64,000 nucleotides of DNA. It comes from Termitomyces sp. T153. Taxonomy: Eukaryota; Basidiomycota; Agaricomycetes; Agaricales; Lyophyllaceae. The notes under the pieces were generated by a model. The model searched no databases. It was not told the DNA's origin and worked only from the letters and a program-made list of their open reading frames with translations. Of the stretch, positions 46,894 through 60,929 are shown in pieces. The position numbers and the translations under genes were made by a program. Numbering within the stretch: position 1 is the first letter of the stretch; every line of letters begins with the position of its first letter. The DNA lies in assembly GCA_018296165.2 (NCBI GenBank), contig JACKQL020000012.1, forward strand, positions 1-64,000. Direction: 5' to 3'.

Positions 46894-49769
46894 TTATCGC
46901 ATGTTTATACCCCCCCCTCGCAAATCCTTCCACACCCCCCTTGCCATCTCCCCCAAGCCCACTCTTGCCTCCCACACCGGAAATACAATTACAGCTCCAC
47001 ATGCCCCAAATGCCCAGATAATACTGAGTACGACCCAGACTTCCAAGGCACGTACGGAGAAGAGCGGCTGCGCGAAGAAGAGGGGGAGGGGGATTAGGAT
47101 GAGCATTACGAGGAGCTGGGGATATGTCAGTCATTTTTGGTGTGGAACAGCAGGAAGGGAGAGGAAGGAATAGACGAACGAGAATGATAGAACACCACGC
47201 GGCGAATCTGAATGCTTTGTTGAGCTGTACGGGATCGAGATCTTGGTCTTGTGTGAGTCCGGCGGGGGTGATGGATTCGATGTCGGTGTCGATGTCGTTC
47301 TCGATTTTCGTTTTTTCTTTCTTGTTTAGTTCCTCGTTCTTGTTTTTGGCACGCTCGTTGTCTTCTACGTGTTCTCCTTCCGCTTGCTCTTGCCCTTGTT
47401 CGCCCTCCGTGATCATAGATTCTGAAGAGTGTGCAAGACGATGAGGTGCGTTGATTGCTCGCGTGATATCAAAGTCAAAGTCTGCGGGGTACTGAGCATA
47501 TGCACCACTGTCAGCTATGAGTGAGAGGATAGTGAGGAGGCGATACATACGAGATACGATCCCCCGACTGCAATAACACCCCCCACTCCGATCGACGCCA
47601 GATTCCCCGCCAACATCTCCAGGTCTCCTCCACTCGTCTACACCGTGTGGACACCAAGCTCTTGAGTACGATACATATAGCACTAGGTAAGCTCAAGACA
47701 CCCACCACAACGTCGACAACCCCGTCGTTCAGCCCCGCTGTAACACCAACCCATACCCCCACGCCTGCCATGAACCCGACGATCGCGCCCGTGATACATG
47801 CGGTCTTGTTTGCTTTGCGCCAGGTTATGCTTAGTGCGATGGGGACGACAGCGGAACCGAGGACGACGCCCATGAATGTCTGTTGGGGTGTGTCAGGTGA
47901 GGTTTATTTGGAGGGAGAGGTGAAGGGACATACGTAGAGCCAGCCCATGGATACGCCGATGTAGAAGAACACGAGACCCGCTAGGCTCATTATTAGAGCG
48001 TACACTGCAACCTATGGGATCATCGTGAGCTATTGAAAGAGGAGTGCCACGATGACGCACCATCCAATGCGAGACCCTCAAGATCTGTAGTTCGTTCGCT
48101 TGCGGATTTATGTATCTCTGCCCATCGTTTCATAACATTACAACTTGAGGGCACACACTCACGGACCTTGTACACATCATAAGTCAAAATCGAGGACACC
48201 GCAATGAGTTCTGCGGACGTAGCGGACGTGACTGCTAGGAAGAGAAGAACGAGCATCGCAGCGGCGCCGGACTTCCCCATCAGTGCTGCGGCTGCGGCTG
48301 GTGCGGGAAGACCAGCGGAGATGTCGGCAGGTGTAAGAATGCGCATGGAAGGGTCGCCGCGAAGTGCGACGGCTGCGAGGCCGAGGGTCGTGGCAAATGT
48401 GAATGGGATTGCAAACCTGTGGGTGAGTAGACGTGAATAACATCATCGAGGAAAGGAATAAAAAAAGATACGGAATTGACCCACCAGGCAACACCACCCA
48501 GCAGATATGCCTTTACACAGCTCGCGGGCTTGCTCGCAATTGCGCGCTGCCAGTACGCCTGGTCATTAAACACGGTTGCAAAGTTCCCTACAAGATTGAT
48601 CACGCCGAAAATGAGCCCGTTCTTCGAGTGCATGGTGAGGTACGAGCCGTGGGCGTTTCCTGGGACAGGAGAGGCGGCAGAGGCGGCGGTGAGAAGGTTG
48701 TGCATAGCGCGGATGCTCCCAATTTTTGGGGAGGTCGTGTAAATTGTAAGGGTGAATGTTAGGATTATGGCAAGCAGGACAGTGGTGTGAGCACTGTGCG
48801 CAGTTGAATAGGGAGAAGGGAAAGGATTGGGGGGACGTACTAGTCGCAGAGTAGGGTAGCACGCATGCCGCCGGCGATAACATAGATCGAGACGCCGAGT
48901 GGGATTAGGAATATTGCCTGTGTACATGCCATCAGAAGGTGGTCATCGGAGAAGGACAAGGATGTACGGCAATTGTGCTCATTCCTGTAAGATCAGTGAC
49001 TGTCGCTGAGCCGCCAAGAACGAGCATCGACGAGACGATGATATTCGTCGAGAGTCTGTGAAATTACGATGTCAGTGAGTTTCAAACAAAGACTACACTG
49101 CACACACCCGAAAAACAAAAATACACCATGAGCGAGTGTTCCCCATCGTTGGCCCACGATCTCGAGCCACGTATGCGCGTTGGGGGCATTTAGTTTGAGT
49201 TTAGCTGCGATCTGCAACAATCAGCGCTTAGTGAGGTGTCGAAGTGGAAAACAAATGACGCGACATACCTGTGCAAAAAGCAAAACCTGGACCATAGCAC
49301 CAGCGCCATACCACCATGGGCCCGAAATTCCGTATCGATACGCTACCGCGCTGGATTGTAACTACAGCCAACATCAATTACATAAATGCAAACTTAAGCT
49401 TTGATCTGAGATCACACCCACCAGCGTCGCAGCCCAAGTCCACGCCGACACAATCCCCGCCGCGATAAGACCGGGCTTTACGCTCCGTGATGCACTGCTG
49501 AACTCTTCAGATTGCGAGGGACTGTAGACTGTGTAGCGGGATTGGAGGAAGGTGAGCATAAGCATGAGGACGCTGAAGAAGAGGCCAATGCCTGCGTCCG
49601 TTCTTTCAGTCACGATTGGATAAAAAGGAGTTGAATTGGGGTACATACCGATCACTAGAGAGAAGGAAATTGAAAGCGGTGAGGTGAGACGAAAGTGAAC
49701 GAAAATGAACGTACCAACACCGTACCCCGCGCCTTGGGGAAGCACGGGTGGAGGGGAGCTGCTAGACAT
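46894..49769 (-). CDS. DUR3: Urea/sodium:solute symporter, DUR3-like permease
   Basis: Start [17 protein letters not shown], then [18 protein letters not shown] and [50 protein letters not shown] and [12 protein letters not shown], all strongly typical of fungal DUR3 plasma-membrane urea permeases of the SSS family. Later exons give [19 protein letters not shown] and [20 protein letters not shown]. About fifteen hydrophobic segments are spread over many short exons. A long charged, Glu/Lys/Asp-rich segment (after HRLAHSSES) precedes the last two membrane helices and is probably cytoplasmic. The C-terminus is [11 protein letters not shown]. Expected role: uptake of urea (and perhaps polyamines) with cations. 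DUR3 genes are normally nitrogen-repressed; I looked for GATA sites but cannot assign any with confidence. Confidence 0.9.
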
Positions 49770-50500
49770 GATAGTTGTTAAATTGGAAACTCCGGTTCTG
49801 AAAAGCCTAGCTCTTGCACGTTAACAAGCAAGCTTATCGTCAAATACTTATGTACCGATAAACGCGGCATGCCAAGTGTTAGAAGAGCCTGGAGCGGCAC
49901 GGTGCACTCCATGCATTCCACGACAAAAATAAAGGTTAGATAAGAAGGTTATCCTGCAAATCCGAAGCAAAGTCAAAAAAAAAAAAAAGGGTGATGGGTG
50001 TCCGTTCCAGGTGCCAAGCTACAAGCTATCCTACATATAGCAACCCATATGAATGTCCCGTAACCGAGGATACACGACATGATTGAGCGGGAGCCATGCT
50101 CGGTGAAAAGGCGTACACGGATATCCGTACATCGTCAAGTTTAGTTCGGAACTGCGGGTCTAACTCCGAACACTTGAATGACAGCTATGTACATCAAATC
50201 AGTCAATCATGTCCATTCGAAGAGATTTGGCCGTACACTATTCTAGATTTCAAGATTAAATATCGCTTAGAGAGACCGGGCCAGCTGATCAGGGTCAGGT
50301 GGAAAGGCTTTTACTTCTCTTGGTGACCAACTTGGGATCATGATCTTGTTTGAAATAGCCGATCCAAATACTAACTCCAAACAAATGCACAAGAATGATG
50401 ATGATGATGATAGTTTTTATTTATTTAGAGACCTATTTTCACACGAATTACATCTTGATCAATAGTGTTCTAGGTCCCGCAGTACATAAGGGGGTGGTAA
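49770..50500. other. Intergenic region with poly-A and GATGAT microsatellite
   Basis: Upstream of the urea permease. It contains a poly-A run at about 49976-49988 and a (GAT)n tract at about 50397-50411. No gene is supported. Confidence 0.5.
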
Positions 50501-51780
50501 TTATGGACACTCCAATTAGTTCTCCAGCTAGATCCCTTTTCAGCTGATGCCGGTTATGCCTTGCAGCCACTTTACTACAATTTGACTTTCTCAGAGTTCA
50601 TACTACTTCCCACACCAAGTCCTGCCCATCTGCTGTTAATGTGCCATCCCAGTTTCTAAACTCCTTTACCTTCAGCAATGCTTGCTGGTGGTCAGCTGGT
50701 ATTAGGCATGAATCCGTTTTGCTTTTGCTTCTGACACTGAGCTGACCAGCCAAGGCCCCACAACTCTAAACCTCATCCCACACACAGATGGTATTTTTCA
50801 GATTGTGCCAGATCCAATCCATTTGGCAATGAATTAGGCCAGCAAGGGTGCCAGGCTAGATTGGATGAACCACCCCAACCAACCCAGATCAACTTCATGC
50901 TGTTCCCAATTAATGGATCACTCAGTACTTTGGCAATCAATCCAATGCTGTTGAGCCTATCTTTCCCACCCACTGGTACACCAGCCTGCTTGGTCTACAA
51001 GGTACCTCTCCCAAATCTGCTGCTTTGGGGATCCCTCTCTTTTTCTGATTGGGCACAGGCATGGTGATGTCATTGCCTCCTCAAGTCATGTGCTGATTGG
51101 TTGATCATCTTTGGCTTGCACAACAAAGCCTCCCTAGTCAGGCATGTGAGAGTGGTGGCTTTCTGGTGGTGTTGAAACAGCCCATGTGGTGTCTAAGGTG
51201 TTTTCCACACAGGTGCACTCAGTCAAAACCCTGACCTTGCACTCACAGATCATGTGATCTACTGTGAGATGTGATGGTGCCAGCTGAGCCACCATGCCCC
51301 CCAAGAACACCAGGAAAGCACAATTGGAATGAGTTTTCATCAACATCATAGATGGATCAATGAGAATAGGCATGGGTGAATGACAAGGATAACCATTATG
51401 AGTACTAATAGAATGAAGCAAATCTGGGGTACTGAAGCATGGAAAGAGGGCTGTCAAAGGTTCAGATAACCAGCATTGCATGTGGATGGAAGGTACATTG
51501 AATGGATAGAGGGAAGCATGCATTGTTGATATAGGATCAGTCACTCAATAGAGCACAGAAAAGATGATGACCACAATAGTACATGGGCTAGATTGATTGA
51601 CTCCAAATAGTGACACTATCCCAGCATCAGGAGGAAACCTCCCCATCCCAGTTTTGTATAATTTCTTAGGAAACACCATTTGCATCCAATCTCAACTATG
51701 AATAGCAGAGGTTGTCTTTTGGTCCTTTCTCTGCTTAGTGTTATCTAGAAATAAAAGGTCTTAGGGTGGACTAGAGTTGG
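50500..51780. other. CpG-depleted, decayed sequence without a clear gene
   Basis: Open frames such as 51134-51544 (minus, 136 codons) show no recognisable domain. CG dinucleotides are nearly absent, unlike in the 19-50 kb gene space, which suits old, methylation-mutated repeat DNA. Confidence 0.45.
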
Positions 51781-51784
51781 AAAA

Positions 51785-52510
51785 TTTCAGCTAGAGTGCA
51801 TGTTGAGGGGAGTAGGGTGTGGAGTGAAGGGACTGAGAGTGCAGGGTGAGAGGAGTGGGATACAGAGTGCAGGGTGAGGGGTGGGATACAGATTGCAGGG
51901 TGATGAAGGGACTTGGGGTGCAGGGTGAGAGGAGTAGGATATAGGGTGGAGGGTGAGGAGAGTCAGTGGAGAATGAGGAGACTCAGGGTGGTGGGATACA
52001 GAGTGCAGGGTGATGAAGGGACTTGGGGTGCAGGGTGAGAGAGTAGGATACAGGGTAGTAAAGGGAGAGTCAGAGTGGAGGGTGAAGAGACTCAGGGTGG
52101 AGGGTACAAAGTGAGGGGACTCAGGATGCAGGGTGAATAGACTTAGAGTGCAGGATAAAAGGACTGGGATACAGAGTGCAGGGTGAACAAACTCATAGTG
52201 AAGGGTAAGAGGACTGGGATACAGAGTGCAGGGTGAACAGCCTCAGAGTGAAGGGTAAGAGGACTGGAATACAGAGTGCAGGGTGAACAGACTCAGAGTG
52301 AAGGGTACAGGGTGAGAGAACTCAGAATAGAGGGTGAACAGACTCAGGTTGGAGGGTAAACAGACTCAGAGTGCAGGGTAAGAGGACTGGGATACAGAGT
52401 GCAGAGTGAACAGACTTAGGGTGAAGAAACTAGGGTGCAGGGTGCAGGGTGAGAGGACTGAGATATAGGGTGCAGAGAGAGGAAAACTTAGGGAGAGGAA
52501 AACTTATAGA
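51785..52510 (+). repeat. G-rich degenerate minisatellite (GACTCAGAGTGCAGGGTGA type)
   Basis: About 20 degenerate copies of a unit containing GGGATACAGAGTGCAGGGTG and GACTCAGAGTGAAGGGT lie in direct orientation, with a period near 35-45 bp. The plus strand is strongly G-rich and C-poor. Confidence 0.85.
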
Positions 52511-52729
52511 CACTTGTACTGACATGTTACTTGGCAGGTATGTGCCTTCCTACTGAATCTGTTGTAGCTATGTAGCTGTTTGGCTCACAGTAAGAAGGCA
52601 ATTATGCAGCACAAGTCACATGTCAGTAAACATACTACCAGTCATTCTGCTACTTAGAATAGTACAAGTACACCATTGATGATAGCACAATCAATGCTAA
52701 ACATTGTTGTTGACAGGTTACTAGACTCA

Positions 52730-53075
52730 GAGTGCAGGATGAGCATAGTAGACTTGGAGCACAGGATGAGGGGACAAAGCTTACAGAATAAGAGGCTAGA
52801 GTAGCATATAGTAGGCAGGGTGCACACCTAGCAAGTAATCAACAAGCTATGTGACACAGTGATACAGAGCACTCCATTTGTGATGGATAAAGCAGCACAA
52901 GATGGGACTAGACTCAAGATGAAGGATGAGGGGACAAGGCTCACAGAATAAAAGGCTACAGTAGCATACAAAAGGCATGCACACACCTAGCAAGTAATTA
53001 ATAAGCTATTGTGACACTATCTGTCACATTGATACAGAGCACTCTGTCAATGATGAATAAAGTAGCATTTGCCAC
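52730..53075 (+). repeat. Tandem duplication of about 170 bp
   Basis: The segments near 52730-52900 and 52905-53075 share GGATGAGGGGACAA, CACACCTAGCAAGTAAT and GATACAGAGCACTC in the same order. It sits at the end of the G-rich minisatellite. Confidence 0.75.
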
Positions 53076-54900
53076 ACTAACACACTCTAAGGCATGCTCA
53101 TCCACTCTGCTTGCCATACCACCAAAATTCAAAAGATTTGATTGTTCAACAATTAGTGTTGAGCTCATTACACTCACAATTGAAGGAGATGTTTTGCTTA
53201 AGCAGAGAGACCATTGATGGTGCATCATTCAATACTCATGTGCTGATAATTCCTCATTGGCATTCTGCCCCATTCAGAACTTGCATGCATCCACATCCTT
53301 TCTGCTATTCCCCACAAGAATTGACAGAATCATGCACATGTCATATCTAATAAGACCATGTGATTTAGGGTGTTAGGCTACCTTAATTTACTTCTTGATT
53401 GTGATGTGCACTACATCTACCTCCTTCCCATACTCTCTAAGTGGTCAGTCACATCAGTATTGTACATCTAGCATTACAAAGGCTGCTCTTGAAATACCAC
53501 TGAAATCAACTGAAGCCAGGTCCCAAGTTCCCAAGTCAGACAACATCATGCACCACACCCCAGAAATATCTCTTCATTCTAGTCAACAAGTCATTAATCA
53601 TGGCCTGCTCCCTACTCATCTGGTACATAGTACATGCTATGCAAATTTGATCTCATGCACTCCACAAGCCAATCAAACCCCTCAGTTTGACCTGTTGGCA
53701 CCACCCCTGCACTTTCCAGCAAGGCCACCACTATGCAGACCCAGGTATGACAGCCACTCCCCCCATTGGTGAGGAAGTGGTCCATTCTGTTCCTCAGCAA
53801 AAATTGCTCCAGTTGTCCAATACTTACTCACACCACTTTCCAGGTCAATCTGGCAGCTCACAACAGAATTCCTGCTCAAGGCATATTCACAGCCACCAAA
53901 CCTGCCCCCCATTATTACATGCACCAATCAAATAATAACATCCATGCTTACTCCAGCCCCACATAACCATGACCATTATCAACAGTCCATGTGTCAAAAA
54001 TCACTGAACCCAATGGCTCCCAGTACACTGTGGCAATTTTCCTAAACCTCACAAGTTAGCAACTATGTATCCTGCCCCTTTCACATCACATACCAATGAA
54101 GGAGTGTGCAGCTGTCTAGGTGTCAAGCCCTCATTGCTACCACTGAAACCATCAAATACTGGATTCTATAACCTCTGCACCTCACCATAACATCAGAAAT
54201 CAGCACTGGCTGTGGACAGTTGGGCATGACAATGATCAAGAGACCACAATATGCCCTTCACAAGAGAAATGATCCATTCTAAGCTTGACACCATCACTCC
54301 ACACTGACAGGCTGTGCCACTGGCCCTGGCCAGAAGGCCATGATACCTATTAGCAGGCAAGAATGTGACCTCCATGTGAGACATAATTCATCCTAAGCTA
54401 GACACCATCACTCCACAATGATAGGCTGTCCATGCTATATTGGTCTCCATCTCTTGCTCATGCTCCTAAACCAGGCAATACTTAGTGACTCTTGCCTCTA
54501 TCTCATCCCTCTTCATTGATGCTCAAAGCTTTGCCAACCTATGCTATCATCACCCATACTAAAACCTTTCATACTCCATCTCCTCATTTCAACCCAACTT
54601 AACCTTTGCCCAATTTCCACTTGACCTCAGAGTCAGTCCATTTCACCTCACTTGACCCCACCTCCCCAGATTTCCCATCTGATCACACCCTTCCACATGC
54701 CTGGCCTCTTTTTGACTCCTTTGTACACACAATAAATGTTGCTATTAAGTGGCTCCTTTACACTACTATACTTGGCCTTATTGCAGGTACTCTAGACATC
54801 ATAAAAAACTTCTTTCATCCATGCCAAACCACTCCATTAATCATGCAGGTTACTCTTATTCATTACTTTGACAGTGCCTCCTGCTGACATGTGCCCCTTC
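53076..54900. other. Decayed, CpG-poor region without a supportable gene
   Basis: Frames of up to 125 codons (53395-53772, plus) exist but show no motif. A short duplicated element, CTAAGC(T)(T/A)GACACCATCACTCCAC, occurs near 54280 and 54394. Confidence 0.4.
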
Positions 54901-54929
54901 TTATCTGTCAGCTCCTAAATATTGGCCAC

Positions 54930-55640
54930 CTCAGCAACCAAAACATTCTTGATTGAAGCCATCAAGCTCCTTTTGTCCCAGGGCCTGAAGAGACTGTAAA
55001 ATGCCTTATGCACAACACCATTGTCAAGTACCAACCTGCAGCTTACCTCTACCCCTATGACTCCTGTGAAGTAAATGCCCATAACTTGCTTTTTGCTCAG
55101 TCCACCATTCTTATCTCTTGAGTTCATTGCCTCATCAAATAGAAAGACTATGGTTTGATAGTCATGGATTACATTCCAGGTCAGACTCACTCTGTCAAAT
55201 CACTGTCTACTTTTTACAAGCTTGTTATACAGGCAAGACTTTGGTTCAAGTGTGGCCTAAGCTCTCCACCTGAAAAAAATCTGCATTGTTTGCACTCTGT
55301 ATAAGTACAATTGCCAGCTCCACCACTTGACTGCACCAGCTAACACACTCCCTAGTCCCATCACTTGCTTTGCGCACTCCATGAGGCCTTCAATTCAGTC
55401 TTTGGCAATGTCTACTCCACTTACAGCCCATTTACCTCCTATTTTCACCTTGCTCAATATTTCAATGAATGGCAAAAATGGATTGCCAACAGATATAACC
55501 TTAACTTGGATACTCCTTTTGATGACTCAAAGCCCCTTGTCTTTTTTACATCAAGACATTAATCTGTGCAATGTCATCCTTGGAACAGATGGCCAGAAAG
55601 AATTTGGCCTGAGTTACCCACTGACTAGATAAGCTGTCCC
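54930..55640 (+). pseudogene. Remnant of a protein-kinase-like (APH-family) gene
   Basis: The plus strand reads TVKCLMHNTIVKYQPA, then YGLIVMDYIPGQ, and further on FNEWQKWIANRYNL and, after a frame change at a T run near 55545, HQDINLCNVILGTDGQ. The last segment keeps the HxDxxxxN catalytic pattern of aminoglycoside-phosphotransferase/kinase-like proteins, which are common in mushroom genomes. In-frame stops (near 55119 and 55139) and the frameshift break it. Confidence 0.65.
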
Positions 55641-57350
55641 CATATTGTCCAGTTATATTCATGAGAGCTATTGCCAAGGACTATTGAGGTGTTTCCTTAG
55701 TGCTCAAGAGTAGCCTGAGTTGGACAATATTAGGCCAAAGACTAGCATGGGCCTTTTTGCCCAGGTGCTCATGCATTGGGCATGATGAGGTGCATGCAGG
55801 GTGCTGCTTTGTAGAAGCAATGTGCCTTTTCTAGAAACTAGAGTTGCAATGCCAGACTAGTACTGTACCTACTGCAATCTAGGTGTCCTGGAATTTATAA
55901 GTGAGCCTGCTGTTACATAACTGTGGGTGGGTTCAGTGGTATGGGTACAGGTATGGGTGCACTTGAACCAGTCAGAAGCACTCATGATGTCAGTGGTGGT
56001 TGAAATGAAAAGCTGATGATTGATAGTTGATGGATGGATCAGTATGTTTAGTGTTTCCTGAAGATGTCCGGAGTCTGTGATTGGTGCCCATTGACACCTA
56101 TGCAGCACTTAGGGTATAGTGAGATGAAGTGGACTGTTTTCATAGTCCGTTGGCTTGCTAACCCTTTTACAGAATTGAATAGTCAGGCCATCTTCAGGCT
56201 AACCACACCTTACCTGACTTCACCTTGCCCTCACCTCACCTGAGTGGCATGATATTGATATTACATTGCAGAGGTTGGTATAGGTTTGAGTACTGATTAA
56301 GTGCTTCACCTTGAGCATTCTGGCTAAGCTGCATGCCAGTGCCTGGGGTGGCAATGCAAATGTAATAGCTTTTAATTGGGGATGTACTTACATATAACAA
56401 ACAGGTCTGAATAGGATGTACATATTAATAGTTTTGAGCTTTTGTAGCACCTGAGTAGTACATTGAGCTTGAGTGCAGTTGAAGAGGAACTTGGTTTGGT
56501 TTACCTTTGCAGGCTGTCAGGGGCTCATTGCTATCATTAGATTTGGTGTAGGCATCAGCATTGTTAGAGTCATTATATTGTTGGTTTATGGAGTGATCTT
56601 CACTAAGTCCCTGGAAGATATTTGCATGCTCCATGCACAGCAAAGCTCAATGCAGTGGCACACTTCCAGTCTCCATAGACATAGTGGTTGAAAGGGTCAT
56701 CCATATCTAGTGTTAGTGCTATCATGATGTGGAGAGGGTTCCCCACCTACCATGCATTGTTGCACATGACAATAAGTACCCAAGTCACCTAATCTACCCT
56801 TGCAACATTGTTTTAACTTTTGATGACTTGTGACAGCTTGACAACTTACAACAGCTGGCTAACTATTGCTGCTTGCTTCCTCTCAATGCTGAGGGAATTT
56901 TCCTACATGCTACATCCTCATGCAAATGGGTACATCATTGCTACCAGAACTTTGATTTTCTTAGAGTTGTTGTATGCTCTGCTCCAACACCACTCTATTC
57001 TGCTGCCAGCACCAGCAGATATTGCTCCCAGATGAGTCAGATGTGGTCTGCATGTATTGGATGTGGTCTGTGCATAAAACACTAAGGAACACACCACCCA
57101 ACTGTGCTTCTATCTTCCTGAGGAAGAGTGGGGCATTGGGTTTGGCTGAGAGAGATCATGAGTTATAAGTCCACTTCATTTATAAATTGTGCTTGCAATG
57201 CTATGCACAAATGATGAAAACATGCTGGATTGCTATGGTTGAACACATATGAAAGCTCATCTCCAGTTACAATCTGTGCTTCTCTAACACACAATAAGAA
57301 GGTCTAACACTACCCCTAGTCTTATTACTGGAATTGACAATGTGGAATTG
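55641..57350. other. Decayed, CpG-poor region without a supportable gene
   Basis: Short frames on both strands without recognisable domains. Confidence 0.4.
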
Positions 57351-57790
57351 ACATCATCAATGGTATCTGCATGGCTGGAGGTTGGCTGGAGAATGCTGGA
57401 TTGTGAGTGCTGAACAGGTCATCATTGATGGTATTTGACATGGCCTAAAAGAGGTGGGAGTGGGAGGACAACAAAGACAAGAGACAAGTAAGTGATGGAA
57501 GGGTAGGGTAGAAAGGAAAGAGTGATTATGAGTCCAGGACTATGATAACAATATAAAAGGAAGTAAGAGTGGGGTGTTGAAATATTTGTCAAATACAGGC
57601 TGTTGAATTATGGTGCTACAGAGTGCATGAGAGTTGAATAGATTGTTGTTGACAGGAGAATGCTGGAATGTGAGTGCTGAATAAGTTGTCATTGATGGGA
57701 TGCTGGAATGCAAATGCTGAATAGGACATTGTCAATGGTATTTGTGTAGCTGGAGGATGCTGGAAAGTGTGTGTTGAATAAGATGTTGAT
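57350..57790. repeat. Dispersed minisatellite, GGATGCTGGAATGTGAGTGCTGA type (block 1)
   Basis: Several copies of a unit of about 55-60 bp, carrying TGCTGGA(A/T)(T/A)GTGAGTGCTGAA and GTCAATGGTATTTG, occur here. The same unit returns at 58915-59300. Confidence 0.75.
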
Positions 57791-58914
57791 GTGCTCCTAT
57801 GCTGCCTAGCTGCCATGCAGGAAACCAAAAAAAAGGCCTAAACACTGATGATTAGATAGGGTAGCTGGCAATAGGAAGTAATAAGGGCAAGTCAGTAACC
57901 ATCTCAGGAAGCAAGAGCTTATAGGTGGAAAGGGAAGATGGAAGAATCAAGTGAGAAATATTGCTATTGCTAGCCCAAATTGCCAGATAGTAACAAGAAG
58001 TTGCTAAGTGGCTGAGTAATGGAAGGAAAGAGAGAGACAAAAGAGTTGCCAGGATGAGTTGGTAAGAAAGGGAAATTAAGCAATAGAAAGGAAGTGGAGA
58101 AGAAAAATGAGTGAAGTCAATATAAACTGGGGGATGAATGCAAACTAGTCACTAGCATTGCTAAGTTACAAACACTAAGAATGCCCACAGTCAGCACCCA
58201 CACTAGATCAAATATGAGGTTGTCAAGATGTGTTGCTAAGTTGTTAACAATGAAGAAAGAGAAAGCAATAAGAAATCTGAAGCTGGTAAGCTGAGAGCTG
58301 ACAAGAAGAACAATACTCTGTTGGTTGCTTGTTGTCTCTATGTACAGGCAGTATTTATACTGTTTGTAGGTATAGTATTTAGAAAGGAAATATTTGTTGC
58401 TGCCAGCAATGGCATTTATCAAAGTGTGCCTGATACATACTGGATGTCAGTGTGGTAACCAAGTATTTGTATGCAATGTTGACAAGATGCACAATAAATG
58501 TCAGTAACAATAAAAGAGCATACTCAATGTCAATATCTGAAGTGTAGACACTATTCAGATATGTTTGTAAGCAAGACAAGAAAAATGATAAGTAAGAAAT
58601 CACATGACCTTTAATATGTCCATTTTTGAGAAGGGGTAGGTAAGGTCACTAGCAATTGTTGTTAAGGAAGGTCTCAGCCTTGTAATTCTAGATCCAAAGG
58701 CTAGACTCCACATACTAAAACTCATGATCCAGCAATCTCAAAGTTGCTGAAATCCCATGCACTGGCTACATTGTTTCTGACCTTGGAGCTAAATCCCACA
58801 TGATGAGGTCATGTGACTTGTACAAACCTGTGCTGTATCCATATCAGGTGCTGCTCATATAAGATAGTCCTAGATATCAATAATGGTGCCCAACAACAAT
58901 TGGGTCTTATTAAG
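57791..58914. other. Decayed, CpG-poor region without a supportable gene
   Basis: A-rich on the plus strand, with many GGAAG/GAAAG words. No domain-bearing frame. Confidence 0.4.
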
Positions 58915-59300
58915 GTTGTTGACAGGAGGATACTGGAATGTGAGTGCTGAATAGGTCATTGGTGACAGGAGGATGCTGGAATGTGAATGCTGAATAGGTT
59001 GTTGTCAATGGTATTTGCATGGCTGGAAAATGCTGGATTGTGAGTGCTGAACAGGCTGTTGTTGACAGTATTTGTGTGGCCTGGGGTTGTTGAATTTGTT
59101 GTTAATGGTGAACATGAGTGTGCTGAATTTGTAGTTGTCAAATGTATCCACATGAAAGGTGAGTGTTAAATAGGACTGTATCTATGTGAAACATGAGAGA
59201 TGAAGAGGGCATGGATTGCATGAAACATGAGTACTCAATAGGTTGTCATCAATAGTATTCATTCACATGGCTGGGGTTGCTGGAATGTGAGTGTTGAATC
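58915..59300. repeat. Dispersed minisatellite, GGATGCTGGAATGTGAGTGCTGA type (block 2)
   Basis: Second block of the 55-60 bp unit seen at 57350-57790, with at least five degenerate copies. Confidence 0.75.
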
Positions 59301-60929
59301 ACCTTGGCCTATGGACATGTTCAAATATTGGCTGGTAAGTTGGTCCTTCTTCCTTACTTATTGGTTGCAAACTCACAAATGAGATAAACTTGTCCCACAT
59401 CCCCCTTTCTGAGCAATTTCAATTTGAGGAAACTCAATTGCCTCAGTAAAATACTAGCAATTGCTCCCATTGGTGAGCAGTGGCACTATCAAAGGATTTT
59501 CTAGACAGCACAAACATTGACAGGTTTTCCATTATGGCCCTCCATGCAAAATTTGCTGTCCTCTTAGAGCAAGCAAACATTTACACATCCAATCCCAATG
59601 CTCAAAGTCTCCAACCAGAGACTATCCAAAATAAAAATAAGCCAACTCAAAGCTGTCATTGACCAGTTCAAAAGTCAGTTTTCAATGGTCAATTGAATGA
59701 ATATGGAGGAGGAAGAAGAGGAAGCCACATGAAGTAGAGCAGGGGAGAGGGACAAAGAAAGACAAAGAAAACAGAGAAAGACAGAACAGGGAGTTTGAGA
59801 GTGCAAGGCACACACTACAAGTGGTTGAGACAGCCTGCATACATGACACACTGATAAAACATAGAATACAAACTTGAACCTCAAGCACTAACTTTCTGAG
59901 ATATCACCTCACCCCACCTACCTATGGATACTAGGAGTATTTTGCAATGTCACCAAGTTCATCACACAAGCCACAACAAATTTGTGAGGAAAGCTCTACT
60001 AGCCAACACTAAAGCTTGAGCAGGAGTCATGATTTTTTTTACTATTTTGTGTCTACTATACTACATTTTCAATCTTCTACATAGTCTGAACTGATGATAA
60101 AAATGATTGTACTGCTAGGAGTTGTGTTTGGACAACCAAGGTTGCTTGGACAGGTGGAGTGAAACATTGGCAAAACTCAAGCAACTAGCTTGAACAATCT
60201 GTATCACTAAAGAGTGGAAGTTTGTTAGACAAGCTTGTCATTCCATGGTTGAATCTGCATTTCCACCTAGATTTCCAATTTTCTGCATAGTATATCTTTC
60301 ACCTGTCCAAGCAAATGTCATGTGATCCAAGTTGTCAACTTTTTTGATTAGATTGAACAAAGATATGCCCAAGCCATTTGCAACAATATCCAACATACAA
60401 TTCAGAGTAATGAGACTATTATCCTCACCATGACATCCAGATTTCAAAGATTTTTTCTTGTATGGAAGCAAGGTGAAAATCTGCTGCCACAGAAGAGGGT
60501 GGTAGAGAGCTAGCATTGTGTTTTCCCCTCTGAGTAGTTGTTTGTTGACATCTAGAAGCTCATGATATGTGAAAAACCACTCAATAAGTTGCCTTGCTTT
60601 GAGATGGTCTTCTGAGTGTGGTTGAGCTGGAGTGATATGATAGCATGTGGACTCAACCTGTCAAAATATCCCCATACAAACAGTGCCTCTGCAATCTCAA
60701 AGTAATTGCATAAGCACACTAAATTGAGAACACCATTGAAAGTCAATACATTTGGGACATGCATCATATCCAATTCTGTTGTGCATTGTTCACAATGAGA
60801 AAACAGAATATGACAATGAGATAGATCAACTGACCTAAGCCACTATTAGGTGTCAAGAAGTTATGGTGAAAGAGTGTTAAAAGACATGTGAGCATCATTT
60901 GAGATGCTGTCATATTGGGGCTGAGCAAA
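59301..60929. other. Decayed, CpG-poor region with two unassigned minus-strand frames
   Basis: Minus-strand frames 60238-60516 and 60552-60773 are adjacent and could be exons of one relic, but I recognise no family in either. Confidence 0.35.
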
